Below, piece after piece: positions 1 through 6,561 of a DNA stretch of 6,809 nucleotides. The stretch is from an uncultured Verrucomicrobium sp. GTDB lineage: Bacteria; Verrucomicrobiota; Verrucomicrobiia; Methylacidiphilales; GAS474. The stretch spans positions 1-6,809 of the forward strand of contig CAISZB010000064.1 in the NCBI GenBank assembly GCA_903889845.1, in the 5' to 3' direction. Both the position numbers and the translations under genes were made by a program. Below the pieces are notes generated by a model. The model ran no database searches and had not been told where the DNA came from. It worked only from the letters and a program-made list of their open reading frames with translations. Numbering within the stretch: the first letter of the stretch is position 1; each line of letters starts with the position of its first letter.

Positions 1-57
1 CGCGATAGCGACAAAGAGATAAAGGGGAAACTGAATAGGATGGGCGGGAGCCAATCC

Positions 58-79
58 CGAAGGGCCTATCGGCCCTTCG
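58..79 (-). terminator. Hairpin just downstream of panD, probable terminator
   Basis: A perfect 9-bp stem (CGAAGGGCC with GGCCCTTCG) closes a 4-base loop that reads GATA on the minus strand. It begins 5 bases beyond the panD stop codon. No U-run follows directly; a T-richer stretch only appears about 30 bases later on the minus strand, so it may be a non-canonical terminator or a 3'-end protecting stem. The hairpin is seen directly; the terminator role is inferred from position. The rest of 1-84 holds no gene. Confidence 0.55.
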
Positions 80-84
80 CCCCC

Positions 85-444
85 CTACATCCCCGTCCGC
101 AAAATCCGGTTCTTCTCGTCCAACAGCAAGATCTGGGGCCGATGCGTCGGCACATCGGCCTCCGGGACCTGAGCAAAGGACATGATCGTAAGGCGGTCGC
201 CGATCTTGCCCAGGTGGGCCGTCGCGCCGTTGAGCTCGATGCGGCCTTCCCCCCGGGCGCCGTGGATCACGTAAGTCTCAAAGCGCTCCCCGTTGGCCAT
301 GTTTCCGATCAGAATCCGCTCATACTGATGGAACCCGGCCCCCTCCGCCAAATCGACGGAGATGGTCAGGCTCCCCTCGTAATGGAGGCTGGCCCCCGTG
401 ACGGTGGCCCGGTGGAGCTTGGACTTAAGAAGCGTTACGAACAC
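85..444 (-). CDS. panD: Aspartate 1-decarboxylase proenzyme (PanD)
   Basis: Decarboxylates L-aspartate to beta-alanine for pantothenate and coenzyme A synthesis, in the cytoplasm. The 119-residue product matches the usual length. The self-cleavage site is present in the family register: Gly24-Ser25 within HYEGSLTIS, where Ser25 becomes the pyruvoyl cofactor. Lys9, Arg54 (NGERFETY) and Tyr58 are also in their standard positions, and HRATVT near the N-terminus is a family hallmark. The start chosen is GTG at 444-442. It gives the exact family numbering and has GGAG six bases upstream, while the same frame stays open further upstream without homology. The stop is TAG. It lies 46 bases behind ndk on the same strand and is probably co-transcribed with it. 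No PanZ-like maturation factor is visible, so self-processing is expected. Confidence 0.95.
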   Translation of the reverse strand: MFVTLLKSKLHRATVTGASLHYEGSLTISVDLAEGAGFHQYERILIGNMANGERFETYVIHGARGEGRIELNGATAHLGKIGDRLTIMSFAQVPEADVPTHRPQILLLDEKNRILRTGM

Positions 445-450
445 GGAAAA

Positions 451-454
451 CTCC
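451..454 (-). promoter_or_regulatory. Ribosome binding site of panD
   Basis: GGAG on the minus strand sits six bases before the GTG start. It is the only convincing Shine-Dalgarno match in the window and supports the GTG at 444 rather than an upstream start. Confidence 0.55.
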
Positions 455-490
455 GGCAGAGGGAAGCGCCACGCACGACACCGCGCCTTT

Positions 491-919
491 TTAAGCGCGG
501 GCGTAGTCGAAGATCTCGCCGTCCCGGAAGAACCGGGCCAGCTCGACCTTGGCGTTCTCAGCCGAGTCGGAAGCATGGACCACGTTGACCATGACGTCGA
601 CGCCGAAATCGCCGCGGATCGTGCCGGGGGCGGCCTTCTTCGAGTCGGTCGGCCCGAGGAGGTCGCGCACCTGGGCGATCGCGTTCGTCCCTTCCAGGGC
701 GAGGGCGATCACCGGGCTCGACTGCATGAAGGCCTGGACTTCGGGGAAGAAGGGCTTCGCGGCGATGTGGGCGTAGTGCTCCTTGAGGATCGCCTCTCCG
801 AGGGCGATCATCTTCGCCCCCCGGATCTTGAGGCCGGCGGCCTCGAAGCGCTTGAGGACTTCACCGGCATGCCCTTTGGTGATGCAGTCGGGCTTCAAAA
901 GTATCAAAGTGGTTTCCAT
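491..919 (-). CDS. ndk: Nucleoside diphosphate kinase (Ndk)
   Basis: Transfers the gamma phosphate of ATP to nucleoside diphosphates through a phosphohistidine intermediate, balancing NTP and dNTP pools in the cytoplasm. The 142-residue length is typical. Lys9 in the opening beta strand (TLILLKPD), Arg85, Arg102 (IRGDFG) and Asn112 match the nucleotide-binding residues. The catalytic histidine is His115 in NVVHASDSAENA, which has Ala where most homologues have Gly (HGSDS), a minor and tolerated variant. The start is ATG at 919-917, giving the usual METTLILLKP-type beginning; the frame continues upstream into the divergent region without homology. No Shine-Dalgarno is seen; the bases before the start are pyrimidine-rich (TCTCCTTTTCTT). 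panD follows 46 bases downstream. The gene diverges from trpS. Confidence 0.96.
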   Translation of the reverse strand: METTLILLKPDCITKGHAGEVLKRFEAAGLKIRGAKMIALGEAILKEHYAHIAAKPFFPEVQAFMQSSPVIALALEGTNAIAQVRDLLGPTDSKKAAPGTIRGDFGVDVMVNVVHASDSAENAKVELARFFRDGEIFDYARA

Positions 920-1031
920 AAGAAAAGGAGACGATAGCGGGATTCCGGCGAGGCAAAAGCCTTTTTCTTGAAAACGCGTCAAAACTCGACCTGCACTCGA
1001 CAAGAAGGTCCTCGGTCCCCATTCTCTCCCG
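920..1031. promoter_or_regulatory. Divergent intergenic region between ndk and trpS
   Basis: These 112 bases must carry promoters for both transcripts and are the most A/T-rich part near the genes. On the minus strand TTGACG at 982-977 resembles a -35 box for ndk; on the plus strand TTGAAA at 968-973 resembles one for trpS. Neither has a good -10 box at 16-18 bases, so neither promoter is firmly placed. A short AGGC-AAAA-GCCT stem followed by T5 at 951-966 lies within the region, but no plus-strand gene ends there. The regulatory role is inferred from the divergent layout. Confidence 0.4.
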
Positions 1032-1997
1032 ATGCGTGTTTTTTCGGGAGTGCAGCCCTCGGGGGCGCTCCACCTGGGCAACTACTTCGGGATGATCGAG
1101 AGGGCCATCGCCTGGCAGGCGAGGGCCGAGGAAGCCGTCTATTTCGTCGCCGATTACCACGCGTTGACCAGCGTCTCCGACCCCGCCGCCCTGCGGCAGA
1201 GCGTCCGGGAAGTCACCCTCGCCTTCCTCGCCTGCGGCCTCGACCCGCAGAAATCCCTCTTCTTCCGCCAGAGCGCCGTACCGGAGGTCCACGAACTGGC
1301 GTGGCTCCTCTCCTGCGTCACCCCCATGGGCCTCCTGGAACGGTGCCACAGCTACAAGGACAAGACCGCCCGGGGCCTCGCCGCCTCCCACGCCCTCTTC
1401 GCCTACCCCGTCCTCATGGCGGCCGACATCCTCCTCTACCAGGCGAACGTCGTCCCCGTCGGGAAGGACCAGAAACAGCACCTCGAAGTCGCCCGGGATA
1501 TCGCGCAGAAATTCAACGACCAGTTCGGCGCCACGTTCACCCTGCCGGAGCCCGACATCGCGGAGACCGTCGCCGTCGTCCCCGGCACCGACGGGCAGAA
1601 GATGTCGAAGTCCTACAAGAACACCCTCGACCTCTTCGGCGACCCGAAGTCCTTCGCGAAGGCCGTCATGGGGATCAAGACCGACTCGACCCCCGTCGCC
1701 GATCCGAAGCCGACGGAGGGCTCCACCCTCGTCGCCCTCTTCTCCCTCGTCGCATCGAAGGAAGAGACCGCCGCCTACGTCGCCGACCTGGCGAAGGGCG
1801 GGCGCGGCTACGGCGACTACAAGAAGGAGCTCCTCGCGCGGCTCGACGCCCGCTTCGCCCCGATCCGGGAAAAGCACGCCGAACTGTCGAAGGACCCGCA
1901 GCTCGTCGACGACGTCCTGGCCGACGGCGCACGCCGCGCCCGGCTCCTCGCCGCGCCGACGCTGGAGAAGGCCCGCCGGGCCGTGGGCATCAATTAA
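1032..1997 (+). CDS. trpS: Tryptophanyl-tRNA synthetase (class I, TrpS)
   Basis: Activates tryptophan with ATP and charges tRNA-Trp in the cytoplasm. The 321-residue product has the compact bacterial length. The N-terminus VFSGVQPSGALHLGNYFG carries the HIGH-like signature (HLGN, residues 14-17). GQKMSKS contains the KMSKS loop (residues 190-194). Met129 and Asp132 in YPVLMAADILLYQA coincide with the indole-recognising residues of the Geobacillus enzyme, which favours Trp over Tyr specificity. The remainder is the helical anticodon-binding region. The ATG at 1032 puts the signature at the expected distance; there is no clear Shine-Dalgarno, the nearest purine-rich run (AAGAAGG) being about 20 bases away. 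It is the first gene of the plus-strand array, 11 bases before scpA. No T-box or trp leader is visible upstream. Confidence 0.97.
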   Translation: MRVFSGVQPSGALHLGNYFGMIERAIAWQARAEEAVYFVADYHALTSVSDPAALRQSVREVTLAFLACGLDPQKSLFFRQSAVPEVHELAWLLSCVTPMGLLERCHSYKDKTARGLAASHALFAYPVLMAADILLYQANVVPVGKDQKQHLEVARDIAQKFNDQFGATFTLPEPDIAETVAVVPGTDGQKMSKSYKNTLDLFGDPKSFAKAVMGIKTDSTPVADPKPTEGSTLVALFSLVASKEETAAYVADLAKGGRGYGDYKKELLARLDARFAPIREKHAELSKDPQLVDDVLADGARRARLLAAPTLEKARRAVGIN

Positions 1998-2008
1998 AGA
2001 ATCGAGCG

Positions 2009-2875
2009 ATGTCCGACACCCCCGACACCCCGCCCGTCCCTGCCGTCCAGCAGGAACTGGATCTCAAGGTCCGGCTTCCCATCTTCGAAGGCCCCCTCGA
2101 CCTCCTCCTCTACCTCATCCGCAAGGAGGAGATCGACATCTACCAGATCCCCATCGAGCGGATCGCCCATCAGTACCTCGACACCCTGCGCGTCATGCAG
2201 CTCCTCGACCTCGAAGTCGCCGGGGAGTTCCTCGTCATGGCCGCCACCCTCCTCCACATCAAGAGCCGGATGCTCCTTCCCCAGGACCAGCAGCCCCCGC
2301 TCGACGAGGAGGACGAGGAGGACCCGCGCTGGGAACTCATCCGGCAGCTCGTCGAATACAAGAAATTCAAGGACGCCTCCCACCAGCTCGAAGGCCGCAA
2401 CGCGATCCAGGAAAAGATATTCCACCCCGCCTTCAACCCGAAGAGCCTGGCCGAGCAGCTCGCCGCCGGGAAGTCGGTCGATGCCGGGATCTTCGACCTC
2501 ATCACCGCCTTCCAGAAGATCCTCGCCCGCATCCAGCCGAAGGAGGAGAGCTACACCGTCCTGGAAGAGCGCTTCACCGTCAGCGACAAGATCATCCACA
2601 TCCAGCAGCTCCTCTCCCAGCGGGAGCGCATCCTCTTCCGCGACCTCTTCCCCGAGGAGGCCGGACGGACGGAGATCGTCGTCACCTTCCTCGCCCTCCT
2701 GGAACTGATCCGCCTCCACCAGATCACCGCCGTCCAGGAGGAGACCTTCGGCGAAATTCAACTCGTCAAAGCCGCCCCGGTGTACGAAACTCCCTCCCCG
2801 TCCGGGGAAGAAGGGACGCAGGACACGCCTCCCCCCTCCCCCGACCCCACCTCCGACGCTGCCGAAGCCCCATGA
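2009..2875 (+). CDS. scpA: Segregation and condensation protein A (kleisin ScpA)
   Basis: Kleisin subunit of the SMC-ScpAB condensin that bridges the SMC heads and helps compact and segregate the chromosome. The product has 288 residues, slightly longer than the common ~250. After a short flexible leader, the family hallmark IFEGPLDLLLYLIRKEEIDI (residues 25-44) begins the helical domain that contacts the SMC neck, continuing through FLVMAATLLHIKSRMLLP. A DEEDEED acidic stretch at about 99-105 is the usual linker. The C-terminal winged helix (about 208-252, RDLFPEEAGRTEIVVTFLALLELI) binds the SMC head. A Pro/Ser/Glu-rich tail (258-288) is extra. The start ATG is 11 bases after trpS. The frame stays open upstream through trpS, but that part has no homology. 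The stop overlaps the scpB start (ATGA), indicating translational coupling. Confidence 0.95.
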   Translation: MSDTPDTPPVPAVQQELDLKVRLPIFEGPLDLLLYLIRKEEIDIYQIPIERIAHQYLDTLRVMQLLDLEVAGEFLVMAATLLHIKSRMLLPQDQQPPLDEEDEEDPRWELIRQLVEYKKFKDASHQLEGRNAIQEKIFHPAFNPKSLAEQLAAGKSVDAGIFDLITAFQKILARIQPKEESYTVLEERFTVSDKIIHIQQLLSQRERILFRDLFPEEAGRTEIVVTFLALLELIRLHQITAVQEETFGEIQLVKAAPVYETPSPSGEEGTQDTPPPSPDPTSDAAEAP

Positions 2876-3810
2876 CCGACGACGCCGTTTCCCCCCCCGA
2901 TTCCCCCGACGCGACCGACGCGACCGACACGACTGACATCGTCATCGAGACCGCACCCGAAGTCGTGCCCGAGGTCGCCGCCGAACCCGTGCCCGCCCCC
3001 TCCTCGACGCCGGAAGCCGCGACCGGCGCCGCCGACCTCCGCCAGGTCGTCGAGGCCCTTCTCTTCGCCTCGCCGAAGCCCCTCACCGCCCGGCAGATCG
3101 CCACGCTCCTCAACAAGAGCAACGAGACCCACGGCGCCGACTTCCACCTCTTCCGCGAGGTCTCCGAGGATCAGATCTTCGACGTCATCCTCCAGATGAA
3201 GGAGGAGTACGCCGCCGCCATCCCCACGCGCGGCCTCCACCTCCAGCAGATCGCCGGGGGCTTCCGCTTCGGCACCCGGCCCGAGACCGCGACCTGGGTC
3301 CGCCAGCTTTTCGATGAAACCCGGCCCGCGAAACTGAGTCAGCCTGCCTTGGAGACCCTCTCTATCATCGCCTACCGCCAACCCATCTCCCGCGCCGACG
3401 TCGAGGCCGTCCGCGGCGTCGCCGTCGACGGCGTCGTCACCACCCTCCTCGAACGCCGCCTCATCAAGCTGGCGGGCCGCTCCGAGGCCCCCGGCCGCCC
3501 CCTCCTCTACGAGACGACGCCGGAATTCCTCGAAGCCTTCGGCCTGAAAGCCCTCGACGAACTGCCGAACGCCGACGAACTCCGCCGCATCCCCCTCCCC
3601 GTCCAGCAACCGACACCCCAGAGCCGGGCCGAAGCGGAACACGCCAGCGAAGGAGAGGCCGAGATCGCCCCCACCCCCGCCGGGGCGGCGACCGAACCGA
3701 TGCCGGAAACCGAGACGGAAAGCGAACCCGCCGAGGCCTCCGTCCCGTCCGAAACCGTCCTGGAATCCCCCGAAAACGAAGAGACCGAAGGCGACTCCCC
3801 CACCGCCTGA
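2872..3810 (+). CDS. scpB: Segregation and condensation protein B (kite protein ScpB)
   Basis: Winged-helix kite protein that dimerises on ScpA in the SMC-ScpAB complex. At 312 residues it is much longer than the usual ~200. The core runs from about residue 56 (LRQVVEALLFASPKPLT) to 226, with GLHLQQIAGGFRFGTRPE (121-138) and the strongly conserved SQPALETLSIIAYRQPISRADVEAVRGV (two segments spanning 156-183). An acidic, low-complexity N-terminal extension (1-55) holds three D-A/T-T units. An acidic Glu/Pro/Ser/Thr-rich C-terminal tail occupies about 245-312. Both extensions look disordered. The start ATG overlaps the scpA stop by four bases. ScpA and ScpB usually act in a fixed ratio, which fits the coupling. 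Confidence 0.94.
   Translation: MTDDAVSPPDSPDATDATDTTDIVIETAPEVVPEVAAEPVPAPSSTPEAATGAADLRQVVEALLFASPKPLTARQIATLLNKSNETHGADFHLFREVSEDQIFDVILQMKEEYAAAIPTRGLHLQQIAGGFRFGTRPETATWVRQLFDETRPAKLSQPALETLSIIAYRQPISRADVEAVRGVAVDGVVTTLLERRLIKLAGRSEAPGRPLLYETTPEFLEAFGLKALDELPNADELRRIPLPVQQPTPQSRAEAEHASEGEAEIAPTPAGAATEPMPETETESEPAEASVPSETVLESPENEETEGDSPTA
2908..2934 (+). repeat. Three 9-base tandem units inside scpB
   Basis: The 9-base unit GACGCGACC occurs twice, followed by a degenerate third copy GACACGACT. It encodes Asp-Ala-Thr, Asp-Ala-Thr, Asp-Thr-Thr (residues 13-21) in the acidic N-terminal extension. In-frame unit gain or loss would alter only the length of this disordered tail. Confidence 0.8.
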
Positions 3811-3835
3811 CCCGTTCCCCTTTTTCCCCGCGGCC

Positions 3836-4777
3836 ATGCCCCCCCAACCCTCCACCCCCGCCGACCTCACCCCCCTGCGCAAGGAGATCGAGTCCCTCGA
3901 CCGCGAACTCGTCGCGCTCCTCAACAAGCGCCTGGAGGTCTCCGGCGCCATCGGCGCCGTGAAGCGGCGGAGCCGCAGCCACAGCCATCCCTTCGACCCC
4001 GACCGGGAAGAGAGCCTCCTGCGCCTCCTCACCCGGGAGAACCCCGGCCCCCTCTCCGCCGCCAGCCTCCGCGCCATCTACCGGGAAATCTTCTCCAGCT
4101 CCCGCGCCCGGCAGTCCCCCCTCACCATCGGCTACCTGGACGGCCCGCACGATCACGCCGATTGCGCCCACCACACGCCCCTCCTCGCCGCCTGCTCCCG
4201 CTTCGGCGTCGAGGAGAACTACTGCGCCGTCCCCCGCGTGAAGACCCTCCTGAAGGAGACCGCCGCAGGCCACCTCACCCTCTCCCTCCTCTGCCCCGGC
4301 GTCCTCGCCGCCCACGGGGCCGAAATCGGGAAACACCTCTACGTCTGCGGGGAGATCCCCCTCCGGGGCCGCCTCCCCGTCTCCGGCAAGGGGAAGGGGA
4401 CCGGGAAGAAAACCGCCCTCCCCTTCTACATCCTCACCCGCCGGGAAACCGAGCCCGCCGCCACCCCCCTCGTCCCCGGCACCCGCCTCCTGCTCCTCGC
4501 CGCGGGCCTGGGGAAGAAGCCCTCCCTTCCTGCCCTGCAGCGCTGGTGCCGCGCCCACGGCGCCCGATTCCTCTACGCCAGTGCACACGACGGCGCCGCC
4601 CTGATCGACATCGACATCCCGGCGATTCCGCTCCCCCCCCTCCTGCACCTGGAGGAAACCCTCCGCCACGCCCTGGGTGCCCCGGCGAAATCGAAAAGCA
4701 AAGCCGCCTCCCAACCCCGCCTCCTCCTCCTCGGCGCCTACCTGGCCGAAGAGGCCACCCCCCATGGCCACGCCTGA
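3836..4777 (+). CDS. Chorismate mutase (AroQ type) fused to a degenerate prephenate dehydratase/ACT-like region
   Basis: The N-terminal AroQ helical domain (about 9-93) should convert chorismate to prephenate. The E. coli P-protein mutase residues all have counterparts: Arg15, Arg32, Lys43, Asp54, Arg57, Glu58, Ser89 and Gln93. From SPLTIGYL (94) the protein follows the order of a PheA P-protein but is badly eroded. GEIPL (172-176) resembles the VGEIYLP strand, ALPFYILTRRE (194-204) sits where NxTRFxVLxR should be, TRLLLL and PSLPAL (about 216-234) replace the ACT strand and GAL motif, and LLLLGAYL (296-303) resembles the terminal KVLGSYP. The catalytic Thr-Arg and the ACT GAL/ESRP motifs are missing, and only about 20 residues separate the GEI strand from the TRF position instead of about 85. 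At 313 residues it is shorter than typical P-proteins (~360-390). Third-base C/G bias is even throughout, so this is not a frameshift. The start is ATG 25 bases after scpB, with no Shine-Dalgarno. The mutase call is firm; the dehydratase ancestry is an inference from motif order. Confidence 0.82.
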   Translation: MPPQPSTPADLTPLRKEIESLDRELVALLNKRLEVSGAIGAVKRRSRSHSHPFDPDREESLLRLLTRENPGPLSAASLRAIYREIFSSSRARQSPLTIGYLDGPHDHADCAHHTPLLAACSRFGVEENYCAVPRVKTLLKETAAGHLTLSLLCPGVLAAHGAEIGKHLYVCGEIPLRGRLPVSGKGKGTGKKTALPFYILTRRETEPAATPLVPGTRLLLLAAGLGKKPSLPALQRWCRAHGARFLYASAHDGAALIDIDIPAIPLPPLLHLEETLRHALGAPAKSKSKAASQPRLLLLGAYLAEEATPHGHA

Positions 4778-6530
4778 ACCTCCTTCTCCCACCCCCGACC
4801 GCGACGCCCCGGCTTCGCCCTCCCAACCGGGCAAGCCCTCGCTCCCGCCCCCCCTCACGCCGCCGCCTTCCCTCCCCCCGCGCCAGCCGCTGCCCACCAA
4901 CCTCCCGCTGCCGCCCCCGCTGACCCATCTTCCCGCCACGCCTCCCCCCGCGCCCAAGACCGTGGAGCCGGAAAAGGCGACGAAGGCGGCGGAACCCGCC
5001 AAAGCCGAAGTTCCCAAAGCCCCCGCCTCGGTCCCCGCTCCGATCGCGCCTCCCCCCACGCTGACCCCGAAGCCGACGATCCCCGCCACGGCCCCGGCCC
5101 CGACTCCCACGGCCAAGGTCGAACCGAAGGAAAAGGAGGCTCCCAAAACCGAGCCGAAGCCCGCACCCCAGCCCGAAGCCAAACCGGCAGCCCCCGCCCC
5201 CATCGTCGCCAAAGCCGCGCCCACTCCCACGCCGGCTCCCCCCGCAACCGCGACCCCTCCTCCCGCCAAAACCCAGGCACCCCTCTTCAAGGAAAAAGTC
5301 CCCCTCCCCCTTCTCTCCCGCACCCGCAAGCCGGGACAGGCCGAAGGGAGCGGCAACCCCGCCGCCTCATCCACGACGCCTTCGTCTTCCACCTCGACTC
5401 CGGCGGCCAAGCCGAAGCGGCGCCTCCCCCGTGGACTCGTCCGCTTCCTCGGCTGGAGCGTGGCCATCCTCTTCCTCTCCGGCCTCGGCTACGGGGCGGT
5501 CTACTACCTGCGGCAGACGCAGGTCCAGGGCCTCATCCTCGCCCCCGACGCCGTCCTGCCGGAAAAAGTCGCCGTCGTCCGCGACTTCTCCGGGGACATC
5601 GCCACGCTGCGGAACGAGTTCCGCTCCGCCCGCGCCCCCTTCGAGAAAGACCTCACCGACAAGGAAGCCAACCTGACCCGCATCCAAAGCGACCTCGCCG
5701 TCGTCGAGCAACGGAAAAAGCTCTTCCAGCAGAACGCCGACGACGCGAATGCCGAGATCGCCAGCCTCCTCTCCAAGGCACGGCAGGAAGCCGACTCCCT
5801 GTGGGAAAACGAGGGCGGGGCCCTGGAGGCCGAATACGGCACCCGGACCAGCGACTTCCTCCAGGCCCTCGTCGCCCGGGCCGCCTCGCTGAAGCTCACC
5901 TTCCATCCCGAGGGCGTCGACAACCCCCTTCGCTCCCCCGACGTCTGGGCCAACGCCTTCCGCCTCGCCCTCTACAACCCGCCCCCCTCCGTCAAGGCGA
6001 CGACGGAACTCCAATGTCTGGAGAAGCAGCTCGCCGACTGGCACGCCTTCGAGAAGACCTACAACGACCGCCGCACCGCGTTGAAGGCCCAGGCCGACCA
6101 GATCCGCAAGGCCGTCTCCCCGAAACTCGACGAGATCCACGCCCGCGTCGACAAGGCGACCGCCGACGTCGCCGCCGCCGAGACCGACGCCGCCCCCCTC
6201 CGCGACGAGCTGGCGACCTCCAAGGTCGAGGCCGAAGCCGCCCGCACCCGCCTCTCCGAACAGCGGACCTCCTACACCGCCCAGCTCCGCGACATCCCGA
6301 AGCGGAACTTCCTCCAGAGCCTCCCCGTCGACTCCCGGGGCCGCTTCCGCTGGCAGCACCTGGAGAACAACACCCAATTCCCCCCCGGCGACTACCTGCT
6401 GTGGGTCGAAATCGAGAAGGAAAACCAGCCCTACTGGGCCCTGGTCCCCTTCACGATCAAGGAATACCACCGCCTGAACCTGGTGCTGAAGCCGGGGGCG
6501 TTTCTGCCCGCGTTGGATATGATTAAGTAG
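4764..6530 (+). CDS. Proline-rich single-pass membrane protein with coiled-coil exterior, function unknown
   Basis: I do not recognise the family. The 588-residue product has four parts. Residues 1-215 are Pro/Ala/Lys/Thr-rich and apparently disordered, with many PAP, PTP and KPEPK-like units. A basic KPKRRLPRG (216-224) precedes one hydrophobic helix (about 226-249, FLGWSVAILFLSGLGYGAVYYL). By the positive-inside rule the N-terminus is cytoplasmic and the rest exported. Charged heptad-like helices follow at about 283-345 and 412-510. A C-terminal domain (about 515-588, GDYLLWVEIEKENQPYWALVPFTI then LNLVLKPG) looks like a small beta-sandwich. The start ATG at 4764 overlaps the previous stop by 14 bases, suggesting translational coupling. 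A GTG at 4677 in the same frame is possible but would overlap by about 100 bases. The polarity (proline-rich part before, not after, the helix) is opposite to TonB. A structural or envelope-tethering role is a guess. Confidence 0.8.
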   Translation: MATPEPPSPTPDRDAPASPSQPGKPSLPPPLTPPPSLPPRQPLPTNLPLPPPLTHLPATPPPAPKTVEPEKATKAAEPAKAEVPKAPASVPAPIAPPPTLTPKPTIPATAPAPTPTAKVEPKEKEAPKTEPKPAPQPEAKPAAPAPIVAKAAPTPTPAPPATATPPPAKTQAPLFKEKVPLPLLSRTRKPGQAEGSGNPAASSTTPSSSTSTPAAKPKRRLPRGLVRFLGWSVAILFLSGLGYGAVYYLRQTQVQGLILAPDAVLPEKVAVVRDFSGDIATLRNEFRSARAPFEKDLTDKEANLTRIQSDLAVVEQRKKLFQQNADDANAEIASLLSKARQEADSLWENEGGALEAEYGTRTSDFLQALVARAASLKLTFHPEGVDNPLRSPDVWANAFRLALYNPPPSVKATTELQCLEKQLADWHAFEKTYNDRRTALKAQADQIRKAVSPKLDEIHARVDKATADVAAAETDAAPLRDELATSKVEAEAARTRLSEQRTSYTAQLRDIPKRNFLQSLPVDSRGRFRWQHLENNTQFPPGDYLLWVEIEKENQPYWALVPFTIKEYHRLNLVLKPGAFLPALDMIK

Positions 6531-6541
6531 GGGGGCGACTG

Positions 6542-6561
6542 GCCTGCGCGATAGCGCAGGC
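6542..6561 (+). terminator. GATA-loop hairpin after the last gene, probable terminator
   Basis: A perfect 8-bp stem (GCCTGCGC with GCGCAGGC) closes a GATA loop. It starts 11 bases after the stop codon of the membrane-protein gene. A weak CTCCTT follows rather than a true U-run. The stem is seen directly; the role as end of the trpS-scpAB transcript is inferred from position. Confidence 0.55.

Noticed and set aside
481..500. CCGCGC/GCGCGG inverted repeat around the ndk stop codon as a terminator between ndk and panD.
   Set aside because: The stem is 6 bp and overlaps the last ndk codons; panD follows at 46 bases, so readthrough is more likely.
951..966. AGGC-AAAA-GCCT stem followed by T5, a small intrinsic-terminator look-alike on the plus strand.
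   Set aside because: The stem is only 4 bp and no plus-strand gene ends upstream; it lies in the ndk/trpS promoter region.
968..2008. In-frame upstream extension of scpA through trpS.
   Set aside because: The translation is Arg/Pro-rich and low complexity; trpS in another frame covers it with all class I synthetase signatures. ScpA homology starts just after the ATG at 2009.
4677..4763. Upstream GTG start for the proline-rich membrane protein.
   Set aside because: It would overlap the chorismate mutase gene by 101 bases and has no ribosome-binding site; the ATG at 4764 gives a short overlap typical of coupling.
3464..5467. A 667-codon open frame on the minus strand opposite scpB, the chorismate mutase and the membrane protein.
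   Set aside because: It is Gly/Ala/Val/Glu-rich without any family signal and is the complement of C-rich coding on the plus strand; stop codons are scarce at this GC content. The plus-strand genes have clear homology or organised architecture.
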